Assembly: GCA_027596195.1 (NCBI GenBank)
Contig: JADGJG010000166.1
Span: forward strand, 1-34,835
Direction of reading: 5' to 3'
DNA length: 34,835 nucleotides
DNA from: Podochytrium sp. JEL0797
Taxonomy: Eukaryota > Chytridiomycota > Chytridiomycetes > Chytridiales > Chytriomycetaceae
Under the pieces are notes generated by a model. It was given only the letters and a program-made list of their open reading frames with translations. It had not been told where the DNA came from and did not search any database. Below are positions 19,346 through 30,032 of this stretch, piece after piece (positions within the stretch are counted from its first letter, which is position 1; each line of letters begins with the position of its first letter). Both the position numbers and the translations under genes were made by a program.

Positions 19346-19895
19346 GTGTATACTACGTGATTCCCATTCGTCCAAAGCACGCCCGCGACCGCGAAACTAT
19401 TTGAGGCACGAATGGATCGGCGAACGGAAGGTTGAAAGGTTATGATTTTCACTCCGTCTCCCACCGGCCGAATCACACCATGTTTCAAATAAATAAACAC
19501 TTCTTCTTTCTTCCAAAATAAACGCGCTTTTCCCCTTTCTCCTTTCTTTGTCGCGTAAAAATACAATAACGGAATTTTCAATCCCTCCGCTCAACAGAAG
19601 GCCGTTGTTCCGCCCTGTCAGACGTAAACTGAATTTGCATGCCTCATTGCCAATGAAACCGTCGACAAGAGACACTTAAGTCAAACAAATCTATTTTATT
19701 GGTCATTCAGTCAACTTTTGGAAGTTTGGCCTTTCGCGTGTTTAGCGTCATTTTAATCAACCCGGATAATGAAGCTGAAAGGGTGGAAAGTTGAGAGAAG
19801 AAAGAGGAAAAGAAGACGCGCCACAATTTTGATACCGGAAGCGGGTCCGGAAGCGCGAGGAAAAAATATCTCTTCTGACAACACGACAAAGCGAT

Positions 19896-20294
19896 ATGAT
19901 TATCCTCCGCGCAACCGAGCAGCACTGGTCCGCTCTCTCCCTTCTTGCTCAAAAGACCTTCTCAGACACATACGGACACACATACGAGCCACACAGCGTC
20001 AAGAAACACCTCGAAGCAAACTACACGCAATCAGTGATTACTCACGAGATTCAAACGGAGCTCGTTTTCCTGGTCTGCGACGACGATGATGTGGACGGAC
20101 AGCGTCCATGGGGATTCTGTCAGTTGAAACCCAACTCTCGGAATGAGCCCCGTTGGGCTGATTGGAAAGCCCAATCTGGCGCCGCAGCATACCAATCGTC
20201 GCAGAACGAGCCCAATCCCAACGAGTTGACTTCACCGGAAGTTCCACACCCATTCTGGGCTGCTTCCGGTAAAGGCCCGGAATATGTTTGTTGA
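19896..20294 (+). pseudogene. Truncated GNAT acetyltransferase fused to antisense chitosanase
   Basis: The first 84 codons match the intact gene at 32093 (MIILRATEQHWSALSLL onward, two residue changes), up to the duplication junction at 20148. After it the frame runs through the reverse strand of the chitosanase and stops at 20294, adding about 48 unrelated residues. The acetyl-CoA-binding loop and the C-terminal half of the GNAT fold are lost, so catalysis is not expected. The promoter and start are kept, so a chimeric RNA may still be made, convergent with the truncated chitosanase. Confidence 0.88.
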
Positions 20295-21010
20295 TCCGCG
20301 TTCCATGTCATGTAGTTGTTGCAGAAGGTTGTGCCTTGGGAATTCTTGATGTATTCTTCGCAGACTCGGCGGATGGAGCCGGAGCACGTTGTGAATTGGA
20401 TAAAACCGGCTGAGATACCGTGTCCGTCGTTTGTGATATCACAAGATGTGTAGTTTCTGATTGTGAGTATTAGCTGAGACGGAATGGAAATCTGAGGGAT
20501 TTACAACACACACACGTTCACACCCCTCTCCCACTTACACTCCACTCGTTTCAAAAAAAGCGGTTATGCTGAGCATTATATAATATTGGCAGTCGTTTAA
20601 GTAGGCTGAAAACGTGTTACTCGACTCGGAGCAGTGATCAACCACAGCCGGCAAACTCGTCGCGGTCCCTACTTCTGTACTTGTGCTTGGCTGGACAGAG
20701 GGTACCGGCGTTTTGCTCGGGACTTGTGGTGTGGGACTCGGCGACGGTGAGAGCTGACAATTGAGGTGACAACTGTTGATCCACGGAGGCAACTTGCAGT
20801 TGAGTATCTCGCACTGTTGCGTGGAAACCACTCGTTGAGAAATAAAAGTGGAAACGTGGGCCTAGTCAAAAATAAACCTTGAAGCAGGGACAGATCCAGA
20901 TACGGATCGCGCTTATCGTCGTCATCCCAGTTGAGTTTCAAGGCGGCCCCATTGGAGCGTGATGCAAGAGTGAATAAATTCACGAGAATCAGGACTGCTC
21001 GTGATCTCAT
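20120..21010 (-). pseudogene. 3'-truncated chitosanase, copy B
   Basis: The signal peptide (MRSRAVLILVNLFTLASRS), Cys-rich segment, linker, and both candidate catalytic residues (FFETSG and DGHGISAG) remain, and the intron sites match copy A. Exon 3 is cut at 20149 after the FQSAQR codons; the frame then reads nine residues of reverse GNAT sequence (GSFRELGFN) to a stop at 20120. About the last 135 residues of the fold, including the second helical lobe, are missing. A secreted fragment could be made but is unlikely to fold as an enzyme. The upstream promoter region matches copy A. Confidence 0.88.
20140..20160. other. Tandem-duplication junction
   Basis: Left of the junction the sequence follows the GNAT gene (matching 32337-32345, ending AATGAGC). 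Right of it the sequence follows the chitosanase (matching 7904 onward, CCCGTTGGG). The two parents share AGC at the joint, and the product carries one extra C. So the join used about 3 nt of microhomology with slippage, or none with a 1-nt insertion. There is no repeat element at the joint, which argues against unequal crossing-over between dispersed repeats. Confidence 0.9.
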
Positions 21011-21229
21011 ATGATTATTGCGTGATCGTGGAAAGTGGAAAGTGTTGGAGCGTCTCGAGCAAAGTCTTTTGCAGTTCCCGTAATAATCGCAGCACTAACA
21101 AAATACACAATACGGTAGAACCCAATGTAAATCGCCTCACACAAAGACCCTATACCGGAGGCTGGCCGGAAAATCTCAAATGCCCGAATGAACCTCGAAA
21201 TATCCCCTCGACGCGTTTTTATAATACAA

Positions 21230-22192
21230 TTACGATTCCACAAATCCAATATTCTTCTTACACAACCCCCAGAGATCCCTTTTGAAATACAAAATCACCC
21301 CTGGTGTGACCAACACGTCCAGCGCGGCAAACAGCGTCGCGATGTGATACAACACCTCTGCATCCTCTGGGGTCACAAATTCCACAGCGTACCAGTATGC
21401 GACATACGGGAGGTAACAGATAATCATCCCGCTGCTCATGGCAATGCAACCAAACAGCACTTTGGACGAGATGATGCGTTTTTGCTCTTCGAGGACAGCA
21501 TTGGTGGGGTCTTGCTCCCAATGGTGCGGCTCAACAGAAGTCCTTGGTGATCGTGTGAGAAGGCGTTGGACGTGACGATATGTTCGAGAGTAGCAGAATA
21601 CGATTCCACCGGTGCAGAAAATGTAATAGGACGTCATGAGAATTCGCCAAAGGCGGTATTCTACACGACTGTTGGATATATCTGGAGACATCGCGTACAC
21701 AGATTTCTAATAAACGCAAGAGAAAGAAATTGTCAGTTTTGACAACCATGTTTTGAACCCTTGTTCACGACTCACCGAATGTATCACTAACACGACAAAC
21801 GCTATTGAAACGCCCAACATGAGCGAGAAAGAAAGGAGGTACTCCTTGAATTCCAGTGATCGGTGCTTGCACACTGTATAATATCGCTCCGCGGCGAGTT
21901 GCAGTGAAAGGCCGAGCATGAACGTCATCAGAATGTCGTCGATGCAGGTCACGTCCACTTGGGTCAGTACGATATCACGAGCCATCACTGAGATGACTTG
22001 AATAGTATTATGTGCTGCCCAGAGAAAACAAACACCAAGCAGAATCGAAATGGTTCGAACATGGTCGGATGATTGGAGGCGCTTTCGCTGCGAGAGGATA
22101 ATGACGAGGACGAATGCGTTGATGGCTATGCCGATGAGCCAAATAGCGCATTTCAGGATGCGGATGCCAAGGATATCGTCTCTGGAAAACAT
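21230..22192 (-). CDS. Rhodopsin-like seven-transmembrane receptor R3, copy B
   Basis: Exons 22192-21776 (417 nt) and 21706-21230, with a 69-nt GTGAGT...TAG intron (6 nt longer than copy A); 297 aa. The ERY motif reads AAERYYTVC, with Tyr where copy A has Cys, closer to the other receptors. TM6 is IICYLPY, again the common form. Copy A therefore seems to have drifted at several consensus positions, and copy B may be the better-preserved receptor. The third loop differs at positions such as Pro/Ser and Ser/His. The neighbours are the truncated chitosanase downstream and R4 upstream. Confidence 0.82.
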
Positions 22193-22248
22193 ACTTCTGT
22201 GCGCGGAAATTTTGCGCGCATTTCACATTCCCTCTCGTGATTGTTTAT

Positions 22249-23237
22249 TCAACTGGTTAGAGTTTCTTTGCACAATTCGAACAAATCTCGTTTGAAATAC
22301 AAAATCAACCCGGGCGTGAGCAATGTATCAAACGCACCAAACAGCGTCGCCACATGGAATATCACTTCCCCCACATCCGCATTCACCACCGGAGCCAGAT
22401 TCCAAAAAAGCAGATACGGAATACAATAAAAGAAAACCCCGCTGCTCATGAGCACGCATCCAAACAGCACTTTGTCCGAAATGGCCTGTTTTTGTTCGTC
22501 CAACTGCTTTTGCTCCTCGAGCATGGCCTGTTGCGAGCTCTGATCGGATATCGACACTTCATTGCCGCCAACTTGGGAAAGCTCCTCTTCGAACAACACG
22601 GGTGAACTTCGCGCGAGAAGACCTTGGACATGGAGGTACGTTCGCGCGTAGCAAACAATCACGCCGATACAGCAAAACAGGTAGTATGCTATCATCAGCG
22701 CTTGCCAGAGGGTATAATGGTAGGGGTCTACACGGAAATCGGGTGTCATCGCGGAAACTTGGATCTGCATTGCCAATTTTAGTAATCAGGGAATAGTACT
22801 CCTCGTCGCTGACAATTTACCGAATCGACATTGATCAGAACGAAGCCGATTGAAACCAAAGCCATAATTCCGTACAGAAGTACATAGTGTAGTACCATTA
22901 GCGAGCGACGCTTGCAGATGGTGTAAAATCGATCCAAGGCAAGCTGGAACGTCACGCCGAGCTGCAATACCATCAAGACATCGCCGATGCACGTGACGGA
23001 TAGTTGCCTCAGCACAGGAAGCCCCGCCAGGATCATCGCGACCTGCAGTCCGTTGTTTGCTGCCCACGCAACACTCACGGCCAGCAGTGCCGTGATGGAG
23101 TGGATGTGTTCGGATCCGTGCAGTTGGTGGCGTTCGGCAGCGATGGCAACCAGTATGAAGCCGTTTACAAGCACGCCGAGCATCCATACGATGCATTTGA
23201 CCCAGCGGATAGCATCGCTCGCCTGGTCTGATAGCAT
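22249..23237 (-). CDS. Rhodopsin-like seven-transmembrane receptor R4, copy B
   Basis: The intact version of the gene broken in unit A. Exons 23237-22821 (417 nt) and 22764-22249, with a 56-nt GTAAAT...TGCAG intron; 310 aa. TM1 LVNGFILV, the TM3 end LDRFYTIC, TM5 ending VIVCYARTYLHVQ, then a third loop with EEELSQVGGNE and the Gln/Glu-rich SQQAMLEEQKQLDEQKQAI, TM6 FFYCIPYLLFW, TM7 LLTPGLILYFKRDL. It keeps the 13 nt (22607-22619) missing in copy A. Other than that, only about seven residues differ. If one functional R4 is needed, it is this one. Confidence 0.84.
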
Positions 23238-23388
23238 GAAATGACTAAAAAGTCGGAGATGAAAATCGGAGATTGGTTTTTGGGCATCTGCTCAGTGATC
23301 GAGTCGTGTAGATTTGAAGTTTGATCAATGGTGATGACTGATGAAAGCCTATAATGGCGATACAAGAAGCATCAATTTTCTAAAAATA

Positions 23389-24395
23389 TTATTCTATCGG
23401 ATCCTCCGTTTCTCGCAATCCAAAACAAACTATCCATGTGCGTTTACACAGCTCCAACAAATCTCGCTTGAAATACAAAATCAACCCGGGCGTGAGCAAC
23501 GTGTCAAACGCGCCAAACAGCGTCGACACATGGAATATCAACTCCCCAACCTCCGCAGTCACCACCGGGGCCAGATTCCAAAAAAGCAGGTACGGAATAT
23601 AGCAGATAAAAACCCCGCTACTCATGAGCACGCATCCAAACAGCACTTTGCCTGCAATAGCGCGTTTTTGTTGGTCCAACTGCTTTTGCTCTTCGAGCAT
23701 GGCTTGCTGCGAACTCTGATCGGATATCGGCGCTTCGGCATCACCAACAGAAGTAAGTTCCTCTTCAATCAGCGCGGGTGGATTTTGTTTGACGTGGAGA
23801 TATGTTCGCGCGTAGCAAGCAATCATTCCGAAGCAACAAAACAGGTAATATGCAGCCATTAGCGCTCGCCATAGGGTATATTGGTAGGGATCTACATGGA
23901 AATCGGGGGTCATGGCGGAAACTTGAACCTACACGTCAGATTAGTGAGCAGGCCAAGGCATCTCCACGCCCCAGTTACCGAATCAACATTGATGAGAACG
24001 AAGCCTATCGAAATCAAAGTCATGATTCCATAGAGCAACACAACATCCAGCACCCTGAGCGAGCGACGCTGGCAGATGGTGTAGAATCGATCCAATGCAA
24101 GCTGGAAGGCAACGCCGAGCTGCAGTACAATCAAAACATCGCCGATGCACGCGACAGGCAACTGGCTCAGTACAGGAAACCCCGCCAGGATCATTACGAC
24201 CTGCACCCCGTTGTGCGCCGCCCATATGAGACACACGGCCAGCACTGCCGTGATGGAGTGAATGTGTTCGGATCCGCGCAAATGACGGCGCTGGGCAGCG
24301 ATGGTAACGAGTATGAAGCCATTGACGAATACGCCAAGCATCCACACGATGCATTTGACCCAGCGGATGGCGTCGCTTGCCTGGTCTGATAGCAT
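23389..24395 (-). CDS. Rhodopsin-like seven-transmembrane receptor R5, copy B
   Basis: Exons 24395-23979 (417 nt) and 23928-23389, with a 50-nt GTAACT...TGTAG intron; 318 aa. It differs from copy A by a four-residue deletion after YLHVK, by LDRFYTIC where A has Cys, and near the N terminus, where KCIVWMLGV matches R4 and not R5 copy A (KCVMWMIGV). The last point suggests either an ancestral state or gene conversion from R4. The promoter flank lacks part of the GTCGGAGATG motif seen in copy A. All class A-like motifs (FICYIPYLLFW, LLTPGLILYF) are retained. Confidence 0.82.
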
Positions 24396-24514
24396 GAAAT
24401 TTGGAGATGCAAATCGGAGATTGATTTTTTACACGTAAGTGGCCTCTGATCTAAGTCTGATCAAGCTCGATGAAAAGAAACGAACAAGAAATTAATCAAT
24501 GAGGTATAGAGGAT

Positions 24515-25540
24515 TCAATCCTTTGTTTCTCGCAATCCACAACAAAACATCATTCGTTTACACATTTCCCGCAAATCCCGCTTGAAATACAAAATCAACC
24601 CAGGCGTCAATAACATGTCAAACGCGGCAAACAGCGTCGCAACATGATACAACACCTCCGCAGTCTGCGGCGGAACAAACTCCACCAAATACCAGTACAT
24701 CTGGTACGGCAAATAACAGATGAATATTCCCGCACTCATGGTTACGCATCCAAACAAAACGCGCGAAGCGACCCTGGTTTTCTGTCGATCGTGGATTTCC
24801 TCCTGGCGTGACTTGTGAGAAGTGGCACCAGGAGAATCGGGACTATTCGCCGAAGATTCGAAAGAAATTGCCGTGTGTTGGTCCGGTGAGGTTGGTTCCA
24901 ATGGATCGCAAGTCGAGCGAGCCAAAAGCCCCCGCACGTGCGCGTACGTTCGCGCGTAGCAAAAGACCATTCCAGCGCAGCATGACATGTAATACACTGT
25001 CATGAGACACCTCCATGCATGGAATTGGCTGTCGGTCGGGGTTGGGGCAAGAGCGTACACGGATTCCTTCAAATGGGATTTGTCAGCATTGTTGTAAATC
25101 GTTGCTTGGCAGTTGGCACGAACCGAGTGAGCCACCAGCACAACAAACGATGCAGAAACAAGCACCATTGCTCCATACAGGACCAAATAGTCTCTTATTC
25201 GCAGAGAGTGATGATGGCAGATTGTGTAGTATCGATCCAAGGCAAGTTGAAAAGTCACTCCCAATATGAACGTCAGGAGAACATCGGCAACCTGCGTGAG
25301 CATCATGCCGGTACTCTGAATTGACGAGTTGAGCAACAGTCGTGCGACTTGAATGGTGTTGTGAATGGACCACAAGAAGCACAGAGCCAATAGAATGGTG
25401 ATGGTGAGGATGTGCTCCGATAAGCTTGAATGACTTCTATCGATGGCCATAGCGAGCAGGATAAAGCCGTTGATGACGATGCCGAACATCCAGATGATGC
25501 CTTTGATGCAGCGGATGGCGAATGTGGCTTTTGTGTCCAT
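24515..25540 (-). CDS. Rhodopsin-like seven-transmembrane receptor R6, copy B
   Basis: Exons 25540-25124 (417 nt) and 25066-24515 give 322 aa if spliced. The 57-nt intron (GTTCGT...TGAAG) is a multiple of three and has no in-frame stop, so unspliced RNA would encode a 341-aa receptor with 19 extra residues in the loop after TM4. In copy A the intron is 56 nt and breaks the frame. TM and motif content is as in copy A (LDRYYTIC, FICYLPYQMYW, LLTPGLILYF); about ten residues differ, mostly in the third loop. The tail ends FCCGLRETKD. Confidence 0.83.
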   Translation of the reverse strand: MDTKATFAIRCIKGIIWMFGIVINGFILLAMAIDRSHSSLSEHILTITILLALCFLWSIHNTIQVARLLLNSSIQSTGMMLTQVADVLLTFILGVTFQLALDRYYTICHHHSLRIRDYLVLYGAMVLVSASFVVLVAHSVRANCQATIYNNADKSHLKESVYALAPTPTDSQFHAWRCLMTVYYMSCCAGMVFCYARTYAHVRGLLARSTCDPLEPTSPDQHTAISFESSANSPDSPGATSHKSRQEEIHDRQKTRVASRVLFGCVTMSAGIFICYLPYQMYWYLVEFVPPQTAEVLYHVATLFAAFDMLLTPGLILYFKRDLREMCKRMMFCCGLRETKD

Positions 25541-25725
25541 GATATCGAACCTTCAAAAAAAATTTGATCTTGACGCCACCGCGTGTGAGTTCACTGGGAT
25601 ATCAGGCGACGCGGTGAAGCGAAATATGACAGAAAAAACTCTACAACCAGGAAAAAGCAATTCTATGTATTCGAAAACTATACAGCAAGAACGAAAATAA
25701 AAAACAAAACAAGTATTTATAATTT

Positions 25726-27439
25726 CTACATCTTGATACCGCAAGCCTTGAACCAACCATCTTCCAACGCACCCCCCGCCGATATCCTTTGACCAGGATC
25801 TTGCTCCAACACTCGTCGAAGAAACTTTTTCCCCGACGCAGACAACACCATCCAAGCCTCCTCCCTTGGCACCAATCTCGGATTCTGATCCGAAATCTCA
25901 ATCGACCGGCCCAGTAGAATGGTGATCAAACACACCCCGAGTCCAAACACGTCGCTTGACTTTGTGAATCGCTCTCCTGCGACTACTTCGGGTGCAATGT
26001 GTGGGGGTGGGAAGGCGAACGCGGTTCCGAGTCGGCCGGTGGTGGACGCGTGGCAAGAGATTCCAAAGTCGGCGAGGACTGCGTAGGTTTTGAGGTCTTC
26101 GGGTTGTTCGGTACCGAGGATGGGTCTGCGAAGGAGAACGTTGGCTGGTCGAATGTCCTGTTTTGAAAACGTGGTCAGTTTCATTTGCACAGAGAAGATT
26201 AAGCATTTGATCCAACTCACTCGATGCAAGATGCCCAATCTGTGCAAATAGGCAACCGCGCTGACAATCGGCGCCATCAAATGCGCACCAGATACTTCAT
26301 CCATCGGCGACACGGCTCCAAGCCCGTTCGTCAAGTCGCCACCGGAGCAATATTCAAACGCCTGATACACTTTGGACTTTCCCTCCCAAAAGTCCATCAG
26401 CCGCAACACGTTTGGGTGCTCGTGCGCTTCTTGAAGAAGTGCAACTTCGCGGCGGAAGGAGGCGCGAACGTTTGGATCGATGCGCGAGAAGATGGAGATG
26501 GTTTTGAGGGCAACTTTGGCTCCTGTTGATGTATGGACGGAGAGCGTAACAACGCCTTGAACGCCTTGTCCTGCAAGAGTCAAATTATTTTAGCCCAAGA
26601 GCAAAAAGGGAAGACGAAAGTTTCAAGTATACCGAGACGCTTGACAAATCGGTACTCCTTCTTTTTGTCGTGGGACGACTGGATCTCCTCGGATGCCAGG
26701 GCAAGGAACGCGAGTGGCGAAGATTTCGGTGAAGGGGTGCTGACGGAAGTGACTTTGCCCAAGCCTCCGCGAAATCCTTGGAACATGGGAGGGACTATCC
26801 ATTTGAACCCGGAGCTACTGCCGTTCTAATTTTCATACATCAGTCATTAAATTGGCCAATGAATTCCCAATGAATGAAAACATGCTTCCTCACCTGATCA
26901 GCGGATGCGCAAGGTACTTTAGCAATGTCGTTGATGGCAGGTTTCAGCAGTGAAGATTCCATGCTGCTCATTTTTGCAAAGGTGATTCTCTCGCTTTCGA
27001 CCAGCGATGCTTGGACGTCGGTGACTTGTGTCTCAATGGCCGACGCCACATTTGTGTCCAGCACCAACTCTTCCATCTCCGGAATCGCGTCATCGCCCAG
27101 AATGCCATCCACGGCTTGAAACCCGTGGGGAGATTGATACCACGCAGAGCCGTTGACGAGCGGCGATGAGAAGACGAGGCCGCGGGGACTGTTTCCGTTA
27201 ACACCGCGCAGGGCACGAGGTGGTGTCGAGGCCACGATGAACACCACGTCTTCGTCGGGTTGGTTGGCAGTGCTGTTGGTGCGCACGGCAATCGCAGAAG
27301 AGAGTGGAGTCACAAGGGGAGACGCCTTGGGCGATCGGTTGGCAGTGGAACCCTTCATGTATGGAGACCGGTGGAGTGAGGTAAGGGAGGCATAACTTGC
27401 GGTTCGAGTTGGCTGAGACATTGATTGTGACGTTTTCAT
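25726..27439 (-). CDS. CAMK-like protein kinase K1, copy B
   Basis: Four exons, 27439-26894, 26825-26633, 26570-26221 and 26157-25726, each with exactly the exon length of copy A (546, 193, 350 and 432 nt; 506 aa), although the introns differ slightly in length. Glycine loop LGQGVQG, VALK, HRDIRPAN split by intron, DFG and APE are all conserved. Changes cluster in the disordered N terminus (MKTSQSMSQPTRT versus MKTSPQMPHPSRT) and the last residues. Both copies therefore look functional and under purifying selection. The neighbours are R6 downstream and K2 upstream, as in unit A. Confidence 0.85.
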
Positions 27440-27800
27440 TCAGCGGCTGAAATTGGCGGCGATCTCTCTTTTGCATCTCTTCCGCCCATGGTGGCTGCGC
27501 AAGGGGGCACAAGGGGGCACGATTTTTAGGGCCTGACTCATCAAGAATGGAAAGAACCCCTATAATAAGATGATTTGATAATGTACGCAGTAAATCGCCG
27601 CGAGGAAGGTAATAACCGGCGAATTCCAAGGTTGAAGGGTTCGACTGCAGGTGGCAGTGCTGCGCGAAGCATCGCTTTCTTACACTTCTTTTGAGAAACC
27701 CTGTTTTTCGCGATGAGCACCATGCACGTGCGATTTTCCTCATTTTGATTCATGTCAATGATAATTAACACTCTGTGTTCAAATCATTCTCACTCATACT

Positions 27801-29207
27801 TTATTTTTGCTTCATCATCTTCCACCCATCAAACCAATTCAGCTTCAAAGCCTCGGCAGGCGAAATTCTCTGTCCCGGATCTACTTCCAACAATCTCCGC
27901 ACGAGTTTCCTCCCTTGCGGACTCAAAAGCCCCCACTCCTTATCCGAAGGCATCCTCCTCGGATCCTGATCCTCAAGCGTTACAGCACGTCTCATCAACA
28001 CTGTGACCAGCGAAACTCCCAGCCCGAACGCGTCCGCCGGTTTCCCAAACCGCTCCCCGTCCACAACTTCAGGCGCAATGTGCGCGGGTCGATCATAGAA
28101 CCGCGTACCAAGGCGTCCCGAGATGGACTCATGCACGCTGATGGCAAAGTCTCCGAGGACAGGGATCGTTGCTAGTCGTGCGAGAGTTTCGTTTCCAGTC
28201 ACGACCGAGCGCAGAAAAATATTGGCAGGACGCACGTCTCTGTGAAGAATGCCTCTCTCGTGGAGGTATCTCACAGCGTCTAAAATGGGGGCAATGAAGC
28301 ACGCGCTTTGCTGTTCGGAGAGTGGGATTGCGAAACCTTCCAAATCCCCGCCGGCGCAGAATTCAGACACTTGGTACACTTTGGATGTTCCTTCCCAGTA
28401 ATCGAGCAGTTGAAGGACGTTGTTGTGGTCGTGGCATAGTTTGAGGTTGTCAACTTCGGTGCGGAACGAGGAACGAACTGATGGGTCGATTCCGGAGTGG
28501 ACCAAAAGCACCTTGAGTGCCACTTTGGCGGCAGTGTTGGTATGAATACGGAGAGAGATGCTGCCTTGCACTCCTTTATCTGTTTCGAAATTAAAGTCAC
28601 GTTAATATAATTGCGAAATTGGAATTGTCAGCATCCATTTACCAAGCATTTTCACGAATCGGTACTCCTTCTTCTTTTGCGCAGACGTTTTCCAATCGAC
28701 GGACATGAGTGAAAGATATGTTGGAGTAGATGTGGATACGCCAGTCAGTTTGGGAACCGTACGCGAAGTCTTGGCCTTTTTGTTGAACCACGGCAGTTTG
28801 CGGAACGCATCGAGATTGAACGCTTCCTTCTTTGGTACCTCCACCTCACTCTCCGCGTCGCTTTCTGAAGAATACATATCCGCCCACGTGTAACTTGTCT
28901 CCGTGTTGCACCCATTGATCTCCTCCACAAGAGCATCTTCCCGCGTGATCAGAATCCGCGGCATTTCTGGCTCCGCCGGCTCACTCTGGCACCGGTGATC
29001 ATCGAACGGAGACTGGTTCACGACGGGACAGTCTTCAAACACAAACACCGTGTCCAAATGCGTGTCGAGTCCGAGAACGGCGACTTCAATGTGGGTTGGG
29101 TTGTGCGAGTGGTCTGGGAATACGGAGACGTGGCGTTCTTTTATAAAGCGACTGGGGAGGTTGGTTTGGTTGCGACGGGTGGGTGGCGGGGAGGGGTTTC
29201 GGGTCAT
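27801..29207 (-). CDS. Divergent CAMK-like protein kinase K2, copy B
   Basis: Exons 29207-28643 and 28579-27801, with a 63-nt GTAAAT...AACAG intron; 447 aa, two longer than copy A because of a small insertion in the acidic N-terminal region (REDALVEEIN). The unusual features are shared with copy A: Asp in place of the first loop Gly (LDKGVQG) and DFA in place of DFG. So these changes predate the duplication and have been kept, which argues they are tolerated or useful. HRDVRPAN and APE are intact. It is divergent from M1 copy B. Confidence 0.82.
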
Positions 29208-29489
29208 GATGGTTGATTCGGCCAGGTTTACCTTTTTTTTTGAACCCTCCTTTCGACGTGCTTGTAATTTGGAGCACGCGCTATCAATAGTACGCGGATA
29301 TTGTTTAACAAGGAGCCTCCTTTTCGTTTCCAAAACTGCCCAAATACGCGCCACCCTCCCAAGGCCGCTTGAGCCAAGCAAACACGTGCACTGTCACACC
29401 TCACCAAAGCAAGCTTCTCAAATCGAATCATTCAAGCTGCCCCCCACTGCCAACGCCACAATCAACACTACTCCCCAGCTTGTGAAAAA
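29208..29489. promoter_or_regulatory. Bidirectional promoter between K2 and M1, unit B
   Basis: Counterpart of 16977-17256, 282 bp. The segment from about 29275 to 29340 is unchanged from unit A, while the part near the M1 start has several substitutions and a short indel in the C-rich run. No defined factor site is recognised. Confidence 0.35.
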
Positions 29490-30032
29490 ATGCGGCCCTC
29501 CTTCGATGCTTCTTCTCCCCACGCATTTGACTTCCTCGAGCCCAAATCCACGACGACTTCTCCGAGCGGCAACCAGGACCTCTTGTCCTCCCTCCTGCCC
29601 CTCGGTGTCTGCTTGACTCTAATGTTTATGATCGTGTATGTCGCCATCAAGCGCAATCGATTGTCAATGGTGCGGAGGAGAGACGATTCGCGAACACTCC
29701 CAATGCGGTCGCGGATAGAACCGAAATTCCCACATCTTCAGGACCAACCAAAACCGGCGCCACTGGTGCCTCAACCCAGAAACCTCCTCAACGCGAACAC
29801 AAACGTGACCGCATCCCACACGCGCTCCCACGTTATTGGCAACTACATCGATTCGGCTGCGGAATACATATCTGAGGAATACTTCACCAACTCCAGCAGC
29901 TACAGTGTATCCGTTGAAGAAGACGTAGTGTCAGATTGGGAAGATTCAAGGAACCTGCTTTCACACACACCGAGGTGTTGCAAAAGCTGTGAACAGTTGA
30001 AGGGACCGATTGGGTTGGGAATCTCGTTCTGA
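29490..30032 (+). CDS. Single-pass membrane protein M1, copy B
   Basis: 180 aa. The membrane helix and KRNR stop-transfer are conserved with copy A; Leu-Leu in the helix became Leu-Met. The tail carries two extra residues (MRSRIEP versus MRIGP) and many substitutions, yet the aromatic/acidic patch (EYISEEYFTN) and the last 28 residues (from SDWEDS to GIGLGISF-like end) are nearly unchanged. This pattern suggests two short functional modules in a loosely constrained tail. Function unknown. It is divergent from K2 and upstream of S1. Confidence 0.65.
   Translation: MRPSFDASSPHAFDFLEPKSTTTSPSGNQDLLSSLLPLGVCLTLMFMIVYVAIKRNRLSMVRRRDDSRTLPMRSRIEPKFPHLQDQPKPAPLVPQPRNLLNANTNVTASHTRSHVIGNYIDSAAEYISEEYFTNSSSYSVSVEEDVVSDWEDSRNLLSHTPRCCKSCEQLKGPIGLGISF

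Larger units (their letters stand above)
7904..20148. repeat. Tandem duplication unit A
   Basis: 12,245 bp that recur in the same order and orientation as 20149-32345. Left edge: the sequence CCCGTTGGGCTGATTGG at 7904 reappears at 20149. Right edge: CTCTCGGAATGAGC ends at 20148 and at 32345. Each unit carries chitosanase, R3-R6, K1, K2, M1, S1-S3 and GNAT. Differences are scattered substitutions and small indels at a few percent, too many for an assembly echo of one locus. The left breakpoint lies on a perfect hairpin, CAGCCC-GTT-GGGCTG (7901-7915). Confidence 0.95.
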
